From Microdochium bolleyi (taxonomy: Eukaryota > Ascomycota > Sordariomycetes > Xylariales > Microdochiaceae), in NCBI GenBank assembly GCA_001566295.1, contig KQ964265.1:496001-560000 (forward strand): a stretch of DNA of 64,000 bases, written 5' to 3'. Below are positions 32,643 to 44,557 of the stretch, one piece after another. Numbering within the stretch: position 1 is the first letter of the stretch; each line of letters starts with the position of its first letter. A program made the translations under genes and the position numbers. The notes under the pieces were generated by a model. It was not told the DNA's origin and made no database searches. It worked only from the letters and a program-made list of their open reading frames with translations.

Positions 32643-34528
32643 ATGGCTCTCCAGTCACACCGGGAGTCGCTCGACGCGACGGGTCGCACCACTCCAACCA
32701 CAGAAGATCACTACACCAGCACAGACAGCCAGACCGACGAGGAGAAAGCGACGGTGCACAGTGTGCCCGCCAGCCACGACGATGACGAGTATCCCTCCGG
32801 CATGCCCCTCGTCTTCATCGTCGTTGCTCTTGGTCTGAGCATGTTCTTGGTGGCCCTCGACATGGTAAGCTATCCCTGGCAGAGCAGCTTAACCTGAACC
32901 ACCGCTGAGACTAACTCGTGCCAGACAATCGTCGCCACTGCCATTCCCAAAATCACCGACGAATTCCGTGGACTCTCAGAAGTAGCCTGGTACGGCTCCG
33001 CGTTCTTCATGACGGTCGGCGGCTTCCAGTCGGCATGGGGCAAGGCGTACAAGTACTTCCCGCTCAAGATCACGTTCCTCATCGCCATGTTCATCTTCGA
33101 GGTCGGCAGTCTGATCTGCGGCGTCGCCCCCAATTCGACAGCCCTGATTGTCGGCAGAGCCATTGCGGGCGTCGGCGCGGCTGGTCTCGGCTCGGGCTGC
33201 TACACCCTCATCGCCTTCTCTGCCACCCCGGTCAAGCGTCCGATGTTCACTGGCATCATTGGCGCCAGCTACGGCATTGCCTCCGTTGTCGGTCCTTTGT
33301 AAGTTCTCCCCGTTCTTCGTCACTACTAGGTATGACCTGTTCCACTAACACAAAGATTCATATCGCTAGGATCGGAGGAGCATTTACTGATCACGTGTCG
33401 TGGAGGTGGTGCTTCTACATCAACCTCCCCATTGGTGGTGTCTCTGCTGCCATCATCTTCTTCTTCTTCACGGCCCCGAGCAAGGCGAAGCCCGTCGAGG
33501 CGCCCCTCCGTGAGAAGCTCATCCAGATGGACCCTATCGGCACCACCCTCATCATGGGCGCCATCATCGCCTACATCCTGGCCATCCAGTACGGCGGACA
33601 GAGCGCGGCCTGGAACTCCGCCACCGTCATCGGCCTCCTTGTCGGCTTCGGTGCCATCATCGTTGTCTTCGGTGTCTGGGAGGCATACAACGGCGAGCGC
33701 TCGATGATCGTGCCGCGCCTCATCAAGAAGCAGACTGTGTGGGTCAATGCGGTCTACGCCTTCCTCCTCGCGAGCTCCTACTTCATCATCATCTATTACC
33801 TGCCTATTTACTTCCAGAGCATCGATGATGTCAGCCCAACCATGTCCGGTGTCCGCAACATTCCCATCATCGTGGCCGTTACCTTCGGAACCATCTTCTC
33901 TGGCGCCTTCATCTCCAAGACTGGCATTGCTACGCCTCTGATGGTTGCCTGCGCGGCTATAGCCACCATCAGCGCCGGCCTCATGTACACGCTGGACATT
34001 GGCACCGACGCAGGCAAGTGGATCGGTTACCAGATCCTCGCCGGCGCTGCCTACGGTATCGCCTTCCAGATCCCCATGATTCACGCTCAGGGCAACGCCG
34101 AGCCCGAAGACCTCGCTGTGACCACAGCTCTCGTGATGTGTAAGTGCAACCTCAGAGATCTGATACAGTCCTCGTCAAGAACCCTCTTGCTGACCTTTCC
34201 TCCTCGACCCACAGTCTTCCAAACCGTCGGTGGTGCATTCATCCTCTCCGGCGCCCAGTCCGCCTTCGTCAACCAGCTCCTCGCCAAGCTGCCCGAGTAC
34301 GCGCCCAACGTCGACCCTCACATCATCATTGCCACTGGTGCCACGCAGATCCGGACGGCCTTCCCCGCCGACCAGGTGCCTGGCATCCTCATGGCCTACA
34401 TGGCCGGTATCAAGGTCACATTCGCCATCGCAACGGCTTCCGTTGGCCTGGCTTTCGTCATCAGCATCTTCAGTTCGTGGAAGAGGCTGAACATGGAGGC
34501 TCTCAAGGCTGTTGGCGGTGCTGCTTGA
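32643..34528 (+). CDS. MFS drug/toxin efflux transporter, DHA2 (14-TM) type
   Basis: Exons 32643-32864, 32925-33298, 33370-34139 and 34215-34528 (introns of 60, 71 and 75 nt, GTAAGC or GTAAGT donors) give 559 aa. After a hydrophilic N-terminus of about 50 residues there are about 14 hydrophobic segments. Family features include TIVATAIPKITDEF at the end of TM1, VAWYGSAFFMTVGGFQ in TM2, GRAIAGVGAAGLGSG (motif B region) and WRWCFYINLPIGG (motif C region), as in HC-toxin and aflatoxin exporters (ToxA, AflT). These pumps export toxic compounds in exchange for protons at the plasma membrane. There is no biosynthetic core gene beside it, so self-protection or xenobiotic export is more likely than metabolite secretion. 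Confidence 0.93.
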
Positions 34529-34783
34529 GGATGCGTGGCATCACGACAATGGGACATTTTGAGAGAAACTAATTAGGACATGGATCAACCATAGACGGAG
34601 TTTGTAATGTGGGACATGAACAGTATAGACAATGGGCGGCAGCGATGACTGAGGATTTTTGTTACAGGATAACCAGCTCTCCACCTGGTATGAATAGATT
34701 TCTAGCGATAATATCATTTTGGAAAGAACCAGCACATTCATCAATAATATGCCCTTTGTGAACTTCTGCCCTCCAAGATTGAT

Positions 34784-37181
34784 CTAAGCTGTCCCGAGGG
34801 CTTTGAGAATCACCGAAACATCGGGCACCTTGCTCCACCTGTCCGCGATTCCGGCCGTAGCTGACTTTAGATCGCCGTCGTCTGTGGTGCTAGCAACTGC
34901 AAAGAAGGACCGCGCAAGCACCGTCTCGGTGCCCCTTGGCACGCCTTTCGTGAAGCCGTGTTCCACTACAGGGATAAGTGTTCTTTGGCAGGCGAGGTTC
35001 GTGTTTGAGTCTGGCTTCAAGGCATACGGCTTGGTAGGAAGCTGATTTGACGCTGATCCCGTCGCACCATCTCCAGCAAATGCCTCTAATGGTCCAGACG
35101 CGAACTTTGGCGGATACGAGACTAGGCCGCTTACGCCAGCAGAAGAAGCGATGAGTACCGAATCAGGCCTCTGGAAGATGCCCTCCAGGTTGCCGATCCT
35201 CGGGTCCTGCGCAAGCAACTTCCAGCCTGCATCATCACCAGCCTCAGCTCTGAACTGAGGCAGGGGCCGCCCGTCCGATTTCTGACGGTCATTAATAGCG
35301 AACCCGCCTTCCACGGTGTGCAGGCTTCTCAAATCCTCGTGCACGACAATGCGGTGCACGCGGACATGCCAGTCTGGCCACGCATCGCCCGGCGGGATCG
35401 ACGTCGTGGTGACGGACACAGCGCGGTCGGACCATGGGTACCACTTCACCGACACCACTGGCAATTCCTGGCCTCTCTCATGTTCACCAGTGCCGCCAGG
35501 AACACGAACGGTCGAGACGCGCACCTCGTCGCACTTCCACTTCACCGCCCACGTCTCCCCGCCGTCCCGGCTCAGCGCGAGACAACTGTCTGGCGCGATC
35601 TGTTGGATCAACGGGCCCGTGGGCACGGAAAAGGTGAACGCCGAGGAGTACGCAAACTTGCAGTACTTTGCCTGATTCGCCTTCATCGGCCACGCGACGA
35701 ACTGTCCAGGAGTCAGCATGAAGTGGTGGCTGGCGAGGTTGTGATTGCACAAGATCTGCTGTGGACCGGGGAGGTAGGCCACTCCGCTGGGTGCGTCGCC
35801 GCCACCCCCATGCTGTGGGTAGGGCTGTTCTTCCGCGGTCCAGAAGGGGTCCTCTGCAGGAATGGCGATGGCTATTAGAGTCTTGAGTGCCCAGTATGGA
35901 GACTGCGGCGAGTTGTAGTCCTCGGCCATGTAGTAGTTGCTGTCCACACCGCCCCAGAATCAGTTAGCTGATGGTAAGGAACGGAAGAGAGACTCACGGA
36001 TACGTCCAGCCAATGTTCAATGTCCCATCGACATGGAAGATGTTGTCAGAATGCCGCGCCCACCACCGAAGATGTCTCAGTAACATGCCCTTCGTCTCAC
36101 CAGGGCCTCTTACCGGCCCTGTGAGATCAGGAACTTTGGCGAGAGCAAGAGCCGCGTAGAAGCCGCCACAGGCAAATCGATATGTCAGAGATCGTCCAAA
36201 GGGGATTGCAGCACCTGATCCCACAACGATACCGTCAGTTCCAAAGCCGCGCACTATTCGGCGTGAGCAGGAAAACCGGAACAAGAATAGCTCACCATCT
36301 GCGTCAAAGTACCGCCAGAATGACCGCCCAAATTCCCTAGCCCGCTGGCGATACAGCTCTGCCCGGCCTGGATCAATATCCCCGGCGAATCGAACGAATA
36401 GCAGTTGGCTGAACTGGATCGCAAAGCTGCCGGAGTAGTAGTCCACCTGTCTGCCCACGCCTACGGCATCTCTCCTGCCCGTTTCCTCGAAAGCAGCAAA
36501 CTCGGCCTCTGCTTGCTCGCGCGTTTGCCAAGGTCCATCTGCCGACCACCCGTCCTCGTGGTAGAATGAGTCGAGGATTTCGAGGTCGGCTTGAACCTCT
36601 CTCTCAATGTGAGTTCCCTCGTATGGCTCGCCGCAAGTTTTGACCAGTGCCAGGTTGGCAAACACACGGAACCAGCGCCAGTTGTTGAGTGGCATCGGCA
36701 TGCCGTGAAGCTGTCTGAGCCAATCGCGCACATTTCCCTTCTGCAGTGCATTCAGGGGCTCAAAGATGTGCTTCGGGGCAGCGAGCAGGGCGAACGCGAG
36801 GATCTCTGCCTCGACCATGCGCTGGTCGATGGACGACACGGTGCCCCAGTACTCGTCTGGATTCGTGGGGTCTGTGCCGGCGATGAAGCCGTCGATCCAT
36901 GGCTGCACTGTCTCGAGGATTGATGCCGCCAGGGCAGAGTCCTGGGCTGCGGTGTCGTCGAGGCCGAGAAGCAGGGCACCCACGGCCCAGAGGGGACGCG
37001 CAAAACCCTCGAGCTGGGCGGCGGCCTCGTCAAAATGGGCGCCCGTGCCAGAGGGGATGCGGATGCGAGCTTTGGCAGGGGAGAAGTACGGGAGGAGTGG
37101 TTTCAAGAGGGCGAGTGTGGCCCGAATGAGATCTGGCCGCGTACGGAGGGGGTTATCGGAGAAGCCTGGGAGAGGAGGCAT
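34784..37181 (-). CDS. DUF2264 family protein, probable carbohydrate-active enzyme
   Basis: Exons 37181-36296, 36214-35998 and 35939-34784 give 752 aa. The first intron is 81 nt and in frame; removing it creates [20 protein letters not shown], the conserved block of the family, so splicing is well supported. The second intron (58 nt, GTGAGT donor, GCTAAC branch) joins IGWTYPNYYMAEDYNSPQ, another family block. DUF2264 (PF10022) proteins have an N-terminal helical half, probably an alpha/alpha barrel like those of polysaccharide lyases and GH88/GH105, and a beta-rich C-terminal half. No signal peptide is visible, so it should act in the cytosol. It is divergent from a GH88 hydrolase across 629 bp, which suggests a joint role in breaking down uronate-containing sugars. 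Confidence 0.88.
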
Positions 37182-37810
37182 GGCTGCAGTCCTGCACGGC
37201 GCAGAGATTTGTCTTTGGGATGTCCCCTGTTTGTCCTTTGTGCAGTTGTCTTTGCGTGAAATGAGTTACACTGTGACGGCTCTCTGTCCCGTGCCGTCTC
37301 GATTGAAGGGAGAGGTCGCGCATTCCAAAATCAAGAGAGCAGTATGTGCCTAACTTGATCGCCTGCTATTCAAGAAGGACCACCACTGTAGCACGTGCGG
37401 ATACAAGGGCCATCTTGGTGCATCTTGTGAGACAAGAAGGCTCCCCCACAATCCGAGTTTGTACCTCCAAAGAAGGCAGAGTCGCAACGGGCATCGGGCA
37501 GCGGAGAAATGGACCCCCGCTGCCGTTACATTGGAAGCCCTGGACCAGCAATCTTCGGCTCACAAATACCCCGAGCACCCGCATCCAAAGGACTGAACTC
37601 AAGTCCCCACCGACGTGCATCGGACGAGAGTCCCCGTGGGCCACCGGAGCGGGGGATCTGCGCGATGGACCATAGAGGCCTCGAGCCTGTGAGCAGACGG
37701 GTCATCACGGAGGGGTTCTATGGGCATTGTCTAAAAGGTCCCAGCATCGCTGTATGCGTGAAAAGTCACAGATCATTCACAAGCACGATCAGCTGACACA
37801 TGCACACAAC
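37182..37810. promoter_or_regulatory. Shared divergent promoter of the DUF2264 and GH88 genes
   Basis: A 629-bp region between two start codons on opposite strands. It contains an inverted repeat GACGGC...GCCGTC (37275-37280 and 37293-37298, CGG and CCG triplets 14 bp apart), a possible Zn2Cys6 site. It also has two sequences fitting the CreA consensus SYGGRG (CCCCGC at 37515-37520, reverse, and GCGGGG at 37649-37654), which suggest glucose repression. No gene is seen inside. Confidence 0.45.
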
Positions 37811-39359
37811 ATGGCGCCCTCGGCAGTAATTGACACAGCCCCTGGTGATGCTGCTGGAATAGCTGCAACCGCAAAGGCAGGAAAGGCTACAGCCTCTCGA
37901 GCGCCGACAGCCATAGTGGCAGGCATCTATCTCGACGAGCTTTTCGAGGAGAACATTGCTGCCAAGATTACCAAGACGGCCATACACGGTCTCGTCAGCA
38001 ATGTAAGGCTATTGATATCGCAGGTCCCGTGTACGATGGTTGACAGCGTCAATCCCATAGGACCCCCCTACTGCGTATCCCGAATACGTCCTGCAGACAG
38101 GCTCCGACACAGGGAAATACATTCTCAGAGAAGCGGACTTTTGGACATGCGGCTTCTTCCCTGGATCCATCTACTCCCTGGCAGAGAGACTCGTCAAGTT
38201 CCCACATAGAGTGCTCTCAAAAGCCGACGGGAACACTCAGCCTCTGCTCCGTGAGCTCTGGCGTTTGGGTGAGAAGTGGGCGGAGCCGCTCTACAAGACA
38301 GCCGAACGCACCGACACACACGACATGTCTTTCATGATCCAGCCGTCGATGAGAGTGCTTTGGGAAGTTGCAGGGCAGCAGCGCGCGCTAGACGCCATCG
38401 TCACAGCTGCGAGGGCGCTATTCTCCCGCAACAACGAAACGGTCGGGGCGATCAGGTCGTGGGATGTGCTGGACCAGCACGACGTCAAGATCAACTCGCT
38501 GACTGACGACTTCCTTGTCATCATCGACTCCATGTGTAACCTCGATTTGCTCTTCTATGCGTCGGTACATACGGGAGACACGCGGCTCTGGAACGCAGCG
38601 GTAGCACACGCGACAACGCTGCGCAAGACACATCTCCGACCCCAGAAGAACACGAGAGGAGGCCAGGCCCCGTTCTACAGCACCATCCATGTGATCAACT
38701 TCGACCCGAAGGCGGGCGGTATCAAAGAGAAGCGAACAGGACAGGGATATGAAGCAGCGTCGACGTGGGCCAGAGGTCAGGCCTGGGCGATCCTTGGCTA
38801 TTCCCAAACGTACCAGTGGACCAAGATGCCCGAATTCCTCGAGGCTGCGGTCGGCCTCGCCGAGTATTTCGTTTACCGCCTCGAGACATCCCCAGCCGAG
38901 GTAGAACTTCGACACACTCGTCACGAGGGAAAGACCATGGGCCGATATGTGCCATTGTGGGACTTTGATGCGCCTTTGGATGACACTGGCCGGGGCCCGC
39001 TTCGCGACTCCTCAGCTGGCGTCATCGCTGCGAACGGTATGCTTCTACTCTCGCAGTTTCTTGTTGCCGCTGGTAGAGGCGAGGAGGGCGAGCGGTTCCG
39101 CCTTCTCAGCCTCACGATCGTCCGGGATACTCTGGACTTTTCTCTAGCTGCCGAGAAGGCAGAGCTTGTTTTTGGTGATAATGGCAGTGTTTCTGCTCGA
39201 GATACTGAAGAGGGAGCCCGATTTGACGCCATCTTGAAGAACGCGACAGCGAACCATAATTCGCAGGATCACAAGAGGTACTGGGACCATGGGCTGGTTT
39301 ATGGCGACTACTATCTCATTGAGTTTGGGAACAGACTGCTCAAGATGGGTTTGCTGTAG
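37811..39359 (+). CDS. Glycoside hydrolase family 88 (unsaturated uronyl hydrolase)
   Basis: Exons 37811-38002 and 38061-39359 join through a 58-nt intron (GTAAGG donor, CCATAG acceptor) into 496 aa. The domain runs almost to the end, with ADFWTCGFFPGS, then THDMSFMIQPS (Asp152), then IDSMCNLDLL (Asp220), TWARGQAWAILGY and GLVYGDYYLIEFG. The two Asp residues correspond to the catalytic pair of Bacillus unsaturated glucuronyl hydrolase (Asp88 and Asp149). GH88 enzymes hydrate the 4,5-double bond left on uronic acid by polysaccharide lyases and release an unsaturated uronate. No signal peptide is visible, so it acts on imported or intracellular oligosaccharides. It is divergent from the DUF2264 gene and converges on a Zn2Cys6 regulator. 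Confidence 0.94.
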
Positions 39360-39486
39360 AAAAGAGCATCATGATCCATTCCATGTAAGAACTGATATCG
39401 GCCAGGAGAAAGAGAGCCATTTATGAAGGGACATGTGTGTATCACTGAAAGAGCCGCGTTTGTTGTTCATTTCTCGAGCAGAACCC

Positions 39487-42326
39487 CTATGCAATGTCTG
39501 TATGAGCCCATGGTACTAGAGAATCCACAGTCTGTGCAGTGAACATCATGTCGTCAAAGCTGATGACCCTGTCCATGTCGAGGAACTGTTGGTCCATAAG
39601 TATGCGCGAGATCGTCGACAAGTCGTCCTGCTCGGAGAGAGGGAACTGCATGGATGCTGGCGCTGGATCTGCTGTAAATAGCGGTGCTGTTGCCCTCAAA
39701 TCAGAATGTGGCTCGCCTGCAGAAGAGGCGAAGTCATGGGCCTGCAAGCTCGCTTGGGTGCTTCTGCCAGCTTGAGATCCTTGCAGACTTCCACAATTTG
39801 CTGTATATGGATGTCTTGTTGCATTTCCACTGCCAGGGCCGCGATAATGACCTGCCGAGGCAGAATCAGCCGGTGCACGCTTGTGACCCTCACTCAGATG
39901 ATATAAGCGGTCAGCATATCCGAGAACATCGATTGCAAGAGTTGGTTCGGCCTCACACTGGCCATGAAGCCGTCTCAGCTGGGTCGCGTATCTGCCAGCG
40001 AGGCAGCGTTGGGGAAACTGGGCGTCTCCATATCCAGCCCATCGCTGGGCAAGCTCGTCTAAACCGTCCGCGAGTTTCCAAAATTCTGGCGCGACTCTAG
40101 TCTTGTAATGTCTCCAGTGAACTACAAAATTAATGTCAGTACCCTGGAGCGATACGCAAGATGGTGCCTCAACTCACCCAGCAATACGCGAGCACTTATG
40201 AAAACACAAAAAGCGAACTGGCTCGAGACAAGGCTATTCCTCGGTGTATACCGGAGGTATTTCTCCATAATGGTGCACGTCTCGACAGCAGCTGCGTGGC
40301 AAGTCTCTGCGCTGCACGAGCTTGGGAGTTGCGCCAAATTCTCCCAGGAGGGATCTGGATATGCGATACGCTGGTGCAGAAGAATCATTGACGTGTTGTG
40401 TGTGATGTGGGCGAGTGTGAGATTGGGGTCCATGTTGATGAAGGCTGGCTGCCGAGAGATATTTGAGTCTCTCCATTTTTGGGGGAGGAACATCTTCCAG
40501 CTACGAAACTGGGTCAGAATATTGATTCGGGTCACTCAACAAGGAGGTCGCTTACTGTACGAGTCTCAAATCTAGCTCTTTGAATCTCGTCAGCCAATTG
40601 CTGAGCTCTTGCCGGTCGCTGAAGCTGATCTTTTGCTGCAGGAAATAGGTCGTGATGCGACTCAGCGACTCGGTAGCCTCGATGCGGTATGCAAAAGCTC
40701 CGACTGTCGTCATGTCCACAATACTCTGCGGGCTGGTCGCGGTGTGTACAGCCGAAGAGGCAGTCTCTGTTGCTGATTGATCTGGAGTTGAGTAGTGGCC
40801 AGGCATAAAGGCAATCGAGTTGCCGATCTTGGCTGCCGACCGGTCCCAGATCCCAAAGTAAGGCGTGACGACAGCCTCTGATTTGTGCCACAGTCCTCCG
40901 TCAGCAGGCAGTCTGCGCTGCACATCGTCTGACGTCAAGCTGGTGTTCCACCTGTGACTTGTCAGCCGAGCGAAGGCTTCACGTGGTTTCTATAGGCTTA
41001 CCCGGTAGTGACGGAGCAGAATCTGTTCCAGCAAAGTCAGCATGGGATTGAGTACCGGGGTCATTTACATACCTATCTAGGCAAAAAACAGCCCAAAATG
41101 CCCTTCGTCGCTCTTCGTCGTCCGTCCAGTCCTGCGGTCGTGACAGCAGAGCCAGCGGCCTCAGCAGAGGCTCGTGCTCGTGGTGGTCGGTCTCCACGCT
41201 CAATTGAAGGTATTCCACTGTTCGTGTCAGAGAGCCCACGATAGACCAGGCTTTGTCGGAATCGCCATTGCCAATCTGCGAGTAACGTGTTAGACAGCAG
41301 TTATGACTCTCTGAGCACATGGGGGGTGGGGAGACGCGCATCTGTGAAGGCAACTATGGACAAGGCCTGCAGGTTCTCCACAGACAGTCCCTCCATTGCT
41401 CTGAGCAAGACTGTGTTTCTGGAAGTGGTAATCATGGCTTCCATTTCCTCAATGGACAAATGCAGGTTAGGTTTATCTACCAGCCGCAAGGTGGCGACGA
41501 CCATGGCGTGGAGGATGGTGACCAGTACTTGCTGCTGGGTTGCATCGTGTAGTTGTTTCCGGAATCGAGTCTCATGCAAGATTGGTATCCAAGGCTGTAT
41601 GAGGGCGAAGTATGTTGTGATTATGCTTTCCATGACACGCAGGGAGGGCAGAGCTGGCACCCCTTTGCTTATCTGTTCGAGCGGGCAAGATACGTCGATG
41701 GTAATGTTTCCACAGCTATCGAGCCTTCGACGCTTCCGCGCCCGGTCCGAGGGCAGTCTCTCTTGGTTGTCAGTATCCGCGCGCCCGCGCCCTGGTGTGA
41801 GCTGAAGTACGGCGCGTGAGCCATTATGCTCTGCATTTCGTTGCTGATAGGGGTGCTCAAGACCCGCTACCGTCGCGTGCTGATAACTGCCAGGTGGCGA
41901 CGCGGCTGCGCGAACAGCATGGGAACCGTTGCATTGGGTCTTGGTGAGCTCGAGGACGGTACGCTCGAGGGCCTCTTGAATTGGGGTCAGCAGGAATGTA
42001 CAGCCATCACGCGAGGTTGTGATGCGACGCGACGCACCAACACGCCTGTTGAGGCTCTCCACGGCACCGGGCTTGAGCCCCGGCTTACTCTTTCGAAGAT
42101 CGTACACACACGGTACATCTGGAGCCAAAAGCCTTGTCAATTTTCGCTCAACATTACAGGGTTCTCGCTGAAACCTACCAAGACGGTTGCAATGGGTGCA
42201 GATCGGCTGCTCGCGTGAGCACTTCAGCTTGCGACGTCGGCATCCCTGACAGGATGGAATGTCTTGGCCTTCGGAGACCAGCTCTGCATTACTATGATCG
42301 GCCGGAGCCGTGTGGTGGTCCATCAT
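39487..42326 (-). CDS. Zn2Cys6 transcription factor with fungal-specific TF domain, 7 exons
   Basis: Exons: 42326-42179, 42118-41340, 41275-41073, 41022-41002, 40951-40556, 40500-40178, 40121-39487 (834 aa if the last exon is read in one frame). The first intron falls inside the zinc cluster; splicing gives SCQGCRRRKLKC, then ICTHCNRLDVPC (Cys 26, 29, 36, 43, 46, 53). The middle homology region contains IGNGDSDKAWSIVGSLTRT and FWAVFCLDRFCSVTTGWNT, created only by joining a 21-nt microexon. The intron at 41339-41276 appears to be GC-AG. In the last exon a second frame (39696-39893) encodes a more protein-like stretch, so the C-terminal structure is uncertain. The gene is convergent with GH88 and divergent from a Dal5-type carrier, so it is the likely pathway regulator. 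Confidence 0.88.
41002..41022 (-). other. 21-nt microexon of the Zn2Cys6 regulator
   Basis: A 21-base exon flanked by CAG and GTAAGC. It encodes FCSVTTG at the most conserved point of the fungal TF domain (compare LDRFCSVATGW in relatives). Skipping it would delete seven residues in frame. Confidence 0.75.
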
Positions 42327-42684
42327 CGGCGGAGTGAGCCAGCAGATGGTGGAAGGAGTGGCTGGGCATCGGGGGGATGCACGGCCGTGAGCTGACGCGA
42401 AGCCCGCTGCAAGAAACAGGAAACCGGCAGCAGACACGAGAGGGACATTGTCGTCGAGGGTGCTTTGATCGACCCCACAGCGTTGTGTCGCCGGGCATGA
42501 CTTGGCCCGATGGCCGATGCTTTGTGTTTCGCGACCCAATCATCGTCCCGCGATCGTCCTCTAACCGACCGCTCTCAAAGCTTACCCCAGGTTTGGTCCA
42601 GTGGGGGGAAGTCAGACCATGGATCACAATGCAACGAGGACAGAAATCAAATCGACAGGGGTCTGCCCACCTCCGTCGCATGTT

Positions 42685-42690
42685 TATAAG
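42685..42690 (+). promoter_or_regulatory. TATA-like box of the Dal5-type transporter gene
   Basis: TATAAG lies 108 bp upstream of the ATG at 42798. Confidence 0.4.
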
Positions 42691-42797
42691 TTGCGTTCCT
42701 GGTGGCCAACAGAAACTGATGCTCCTTGTGCGTTGTCAGTCACAATACACTGGGCAACCGCTCAAGACTTCTGTCCTGCAAATTCCCTCACGCAGAC

Positions 42798-44557
42798 ATG
42801 ACTACGGTTTCGGAGGCTACGGCCGAGCAGCCTCGCGAGCCGCAGGAGGCACCCGCAAAGCACGTCGCAGGGCCTGAAGTTGCAGTCGCCTCGGACGCAC
42901 CCGAGCCAGATCTCCCGGCCGATCGCATCCTCCAGGAGGCGCCGAAGCGATCACTCTGGGTCGCCTGGATGTACATTTTCGACTGGTACCCGTCGCACTA
43001 TCCAGCGGACGAGCGCAGATTTCTTCGCAAGCTCGATGCCTATCTGTTGACCTTCACAAGCATTGCCTTCTTCCTCAAATGGCTCGATCAGAGCAATGTC
43101 AACTCTGCCTACGTGTCTGGCATGAAGGAGGAGCTGAGCCTATACGGGAACGAGTGAGTCGGGCACCATTAGCCACTGGAGGGAGGACGCTGGTCGCAGG
43201 AACACTAATCTTTTCTTCGAGGTACTCAATGTTCCCGATGTTCTACAACATTGGCTATGTTATCACGCAGATCCCGGCTATGCTCTTCCTCTCGAGACCA
43301 AAGTACACTCGCTGGTTCCTGCCCACCTGTGAGGTCGCGTGGAGCACCTTGACCTTTGCACAGTCGAGGCTGCAAAATGCCCCACAGATCTACGGAACGC
43401 GATTCCTACTTGGAGTTCTTGAGACTCCAGTCGCTTCTGGGAGTCTCTTTATCCTTGCTTCATGGTACAAGCCCGAGGAGCTCTTCAAGCGAGCCGGCTT
43501 GTGGTATGTGTGAGTATACGCCCGCCATTGCTACATGGGGCCCATTCGATCGCTGACCTTGACCTCCTCATAGATCGAACAACATAGGCGTCATGTTCGG
43601 CGGCTACCTCCAGGCAGCTGCATACACCAACCTCAACGGCGTGCACGGCATGGCTGGCTGGAGATGGCTCTTCATCATCGACGGCTGCATCTCGCTGCCG
43701 CTGTCTCTCCTAGGCTTCTTCATCTTTCCCGGCATGCCCGCGAGCAAGAAGATCTGGTGGATGACCGACAAGGAGCTCGAGCTCGGCCGCCAGCGCATGA
43801 GGGAGGCTGGTATTGAGGCTCCCAAGAAGATCGGCAAGGCTCTCCTCCGACGTATTTTCTGCCATTGGCATTGGTACGTGGGCGTCATGGCCTATATCCT
43901 ATTCCTCTCGGGCGCGTACCCGCACGGGCAGATGGCGCTCTGGCTGAAGGACGAGACCGCCAAGCATGGAACCTACACGGTGCAGCAGATCAACACCTTG
44001 CCGACCGGTGCGCAGGCAGTCTCGGTGGTCTCGACGCTGCTTGCCACGGGCTTGTGTATGATCTACCCAACATGGGCGATCTTCCAGGTCGTTATTGCGG
44101 TCGTGGCATTTGCCAACATCTGCATGATGGTGTGGTTCATTCCGAATGCGCTCAAGTTTACGTGCTTCTACCTCTTCGGCACAACGGCCTGTGTCACGCC
44201 GATCCTTGTGCCCACAGTCAACATGTGGCTTAAGGATTCTGCAGAGGCCCGCGCCTTCTTCAACGGAAGCATGATTGTAAGTTATGCCCACCTTGTATCT
44301 AAGACTTACGCTCTATTCCCACTTGCTGATTATTTGTTTTGCAACAGACGCTTGGTTTTGCCGTCAACTCGTTTTACCCGCTCCTGGTGTTCCCACAAAT
44401 CGAGGCGCCACAGTGGAAGAAGGGCTACATTGTCAATTTCTTCTTTGTGATTGGGTGCTGGGGCTTCCTCACAACAGGTTACTGGCTCTACAGTCGATAC
44501 GAGAAGCAGCAAGCGAGGCGGGATGTCGAGGCACTTGAGGAACAAAAGTTGTCGTGA
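42798..44557 (+). CDS. MFS anion:cation symporter, Dal5 (allantoate permease) type
   Basis: Exons 42798-43153, 43222-43509, 43574-44276 and 44348-44557 (introns of 64-71 nt) give 518 aa. After about 80 hydrophilic residues come the family marks: DERRFLRKLDAYLLTF, FLKWLDQSNVNSAYVSGM, then GTRFLLGVLETPVASGSLF and AGWRWLFIIDG. About 12 membrane segments follow. Carriers of this anion:cation symporter group take up organic anions such as allantoate, nicotinate or sugar acids with protons. The position beside a Zn2Cys6 regulator, GH88 and DUF2264 makes uptake of a uronate or of an oligouronide plausible, but this is an inference. The gene is divergent from the regulator across about 470 bp. Confidence 0.92.
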
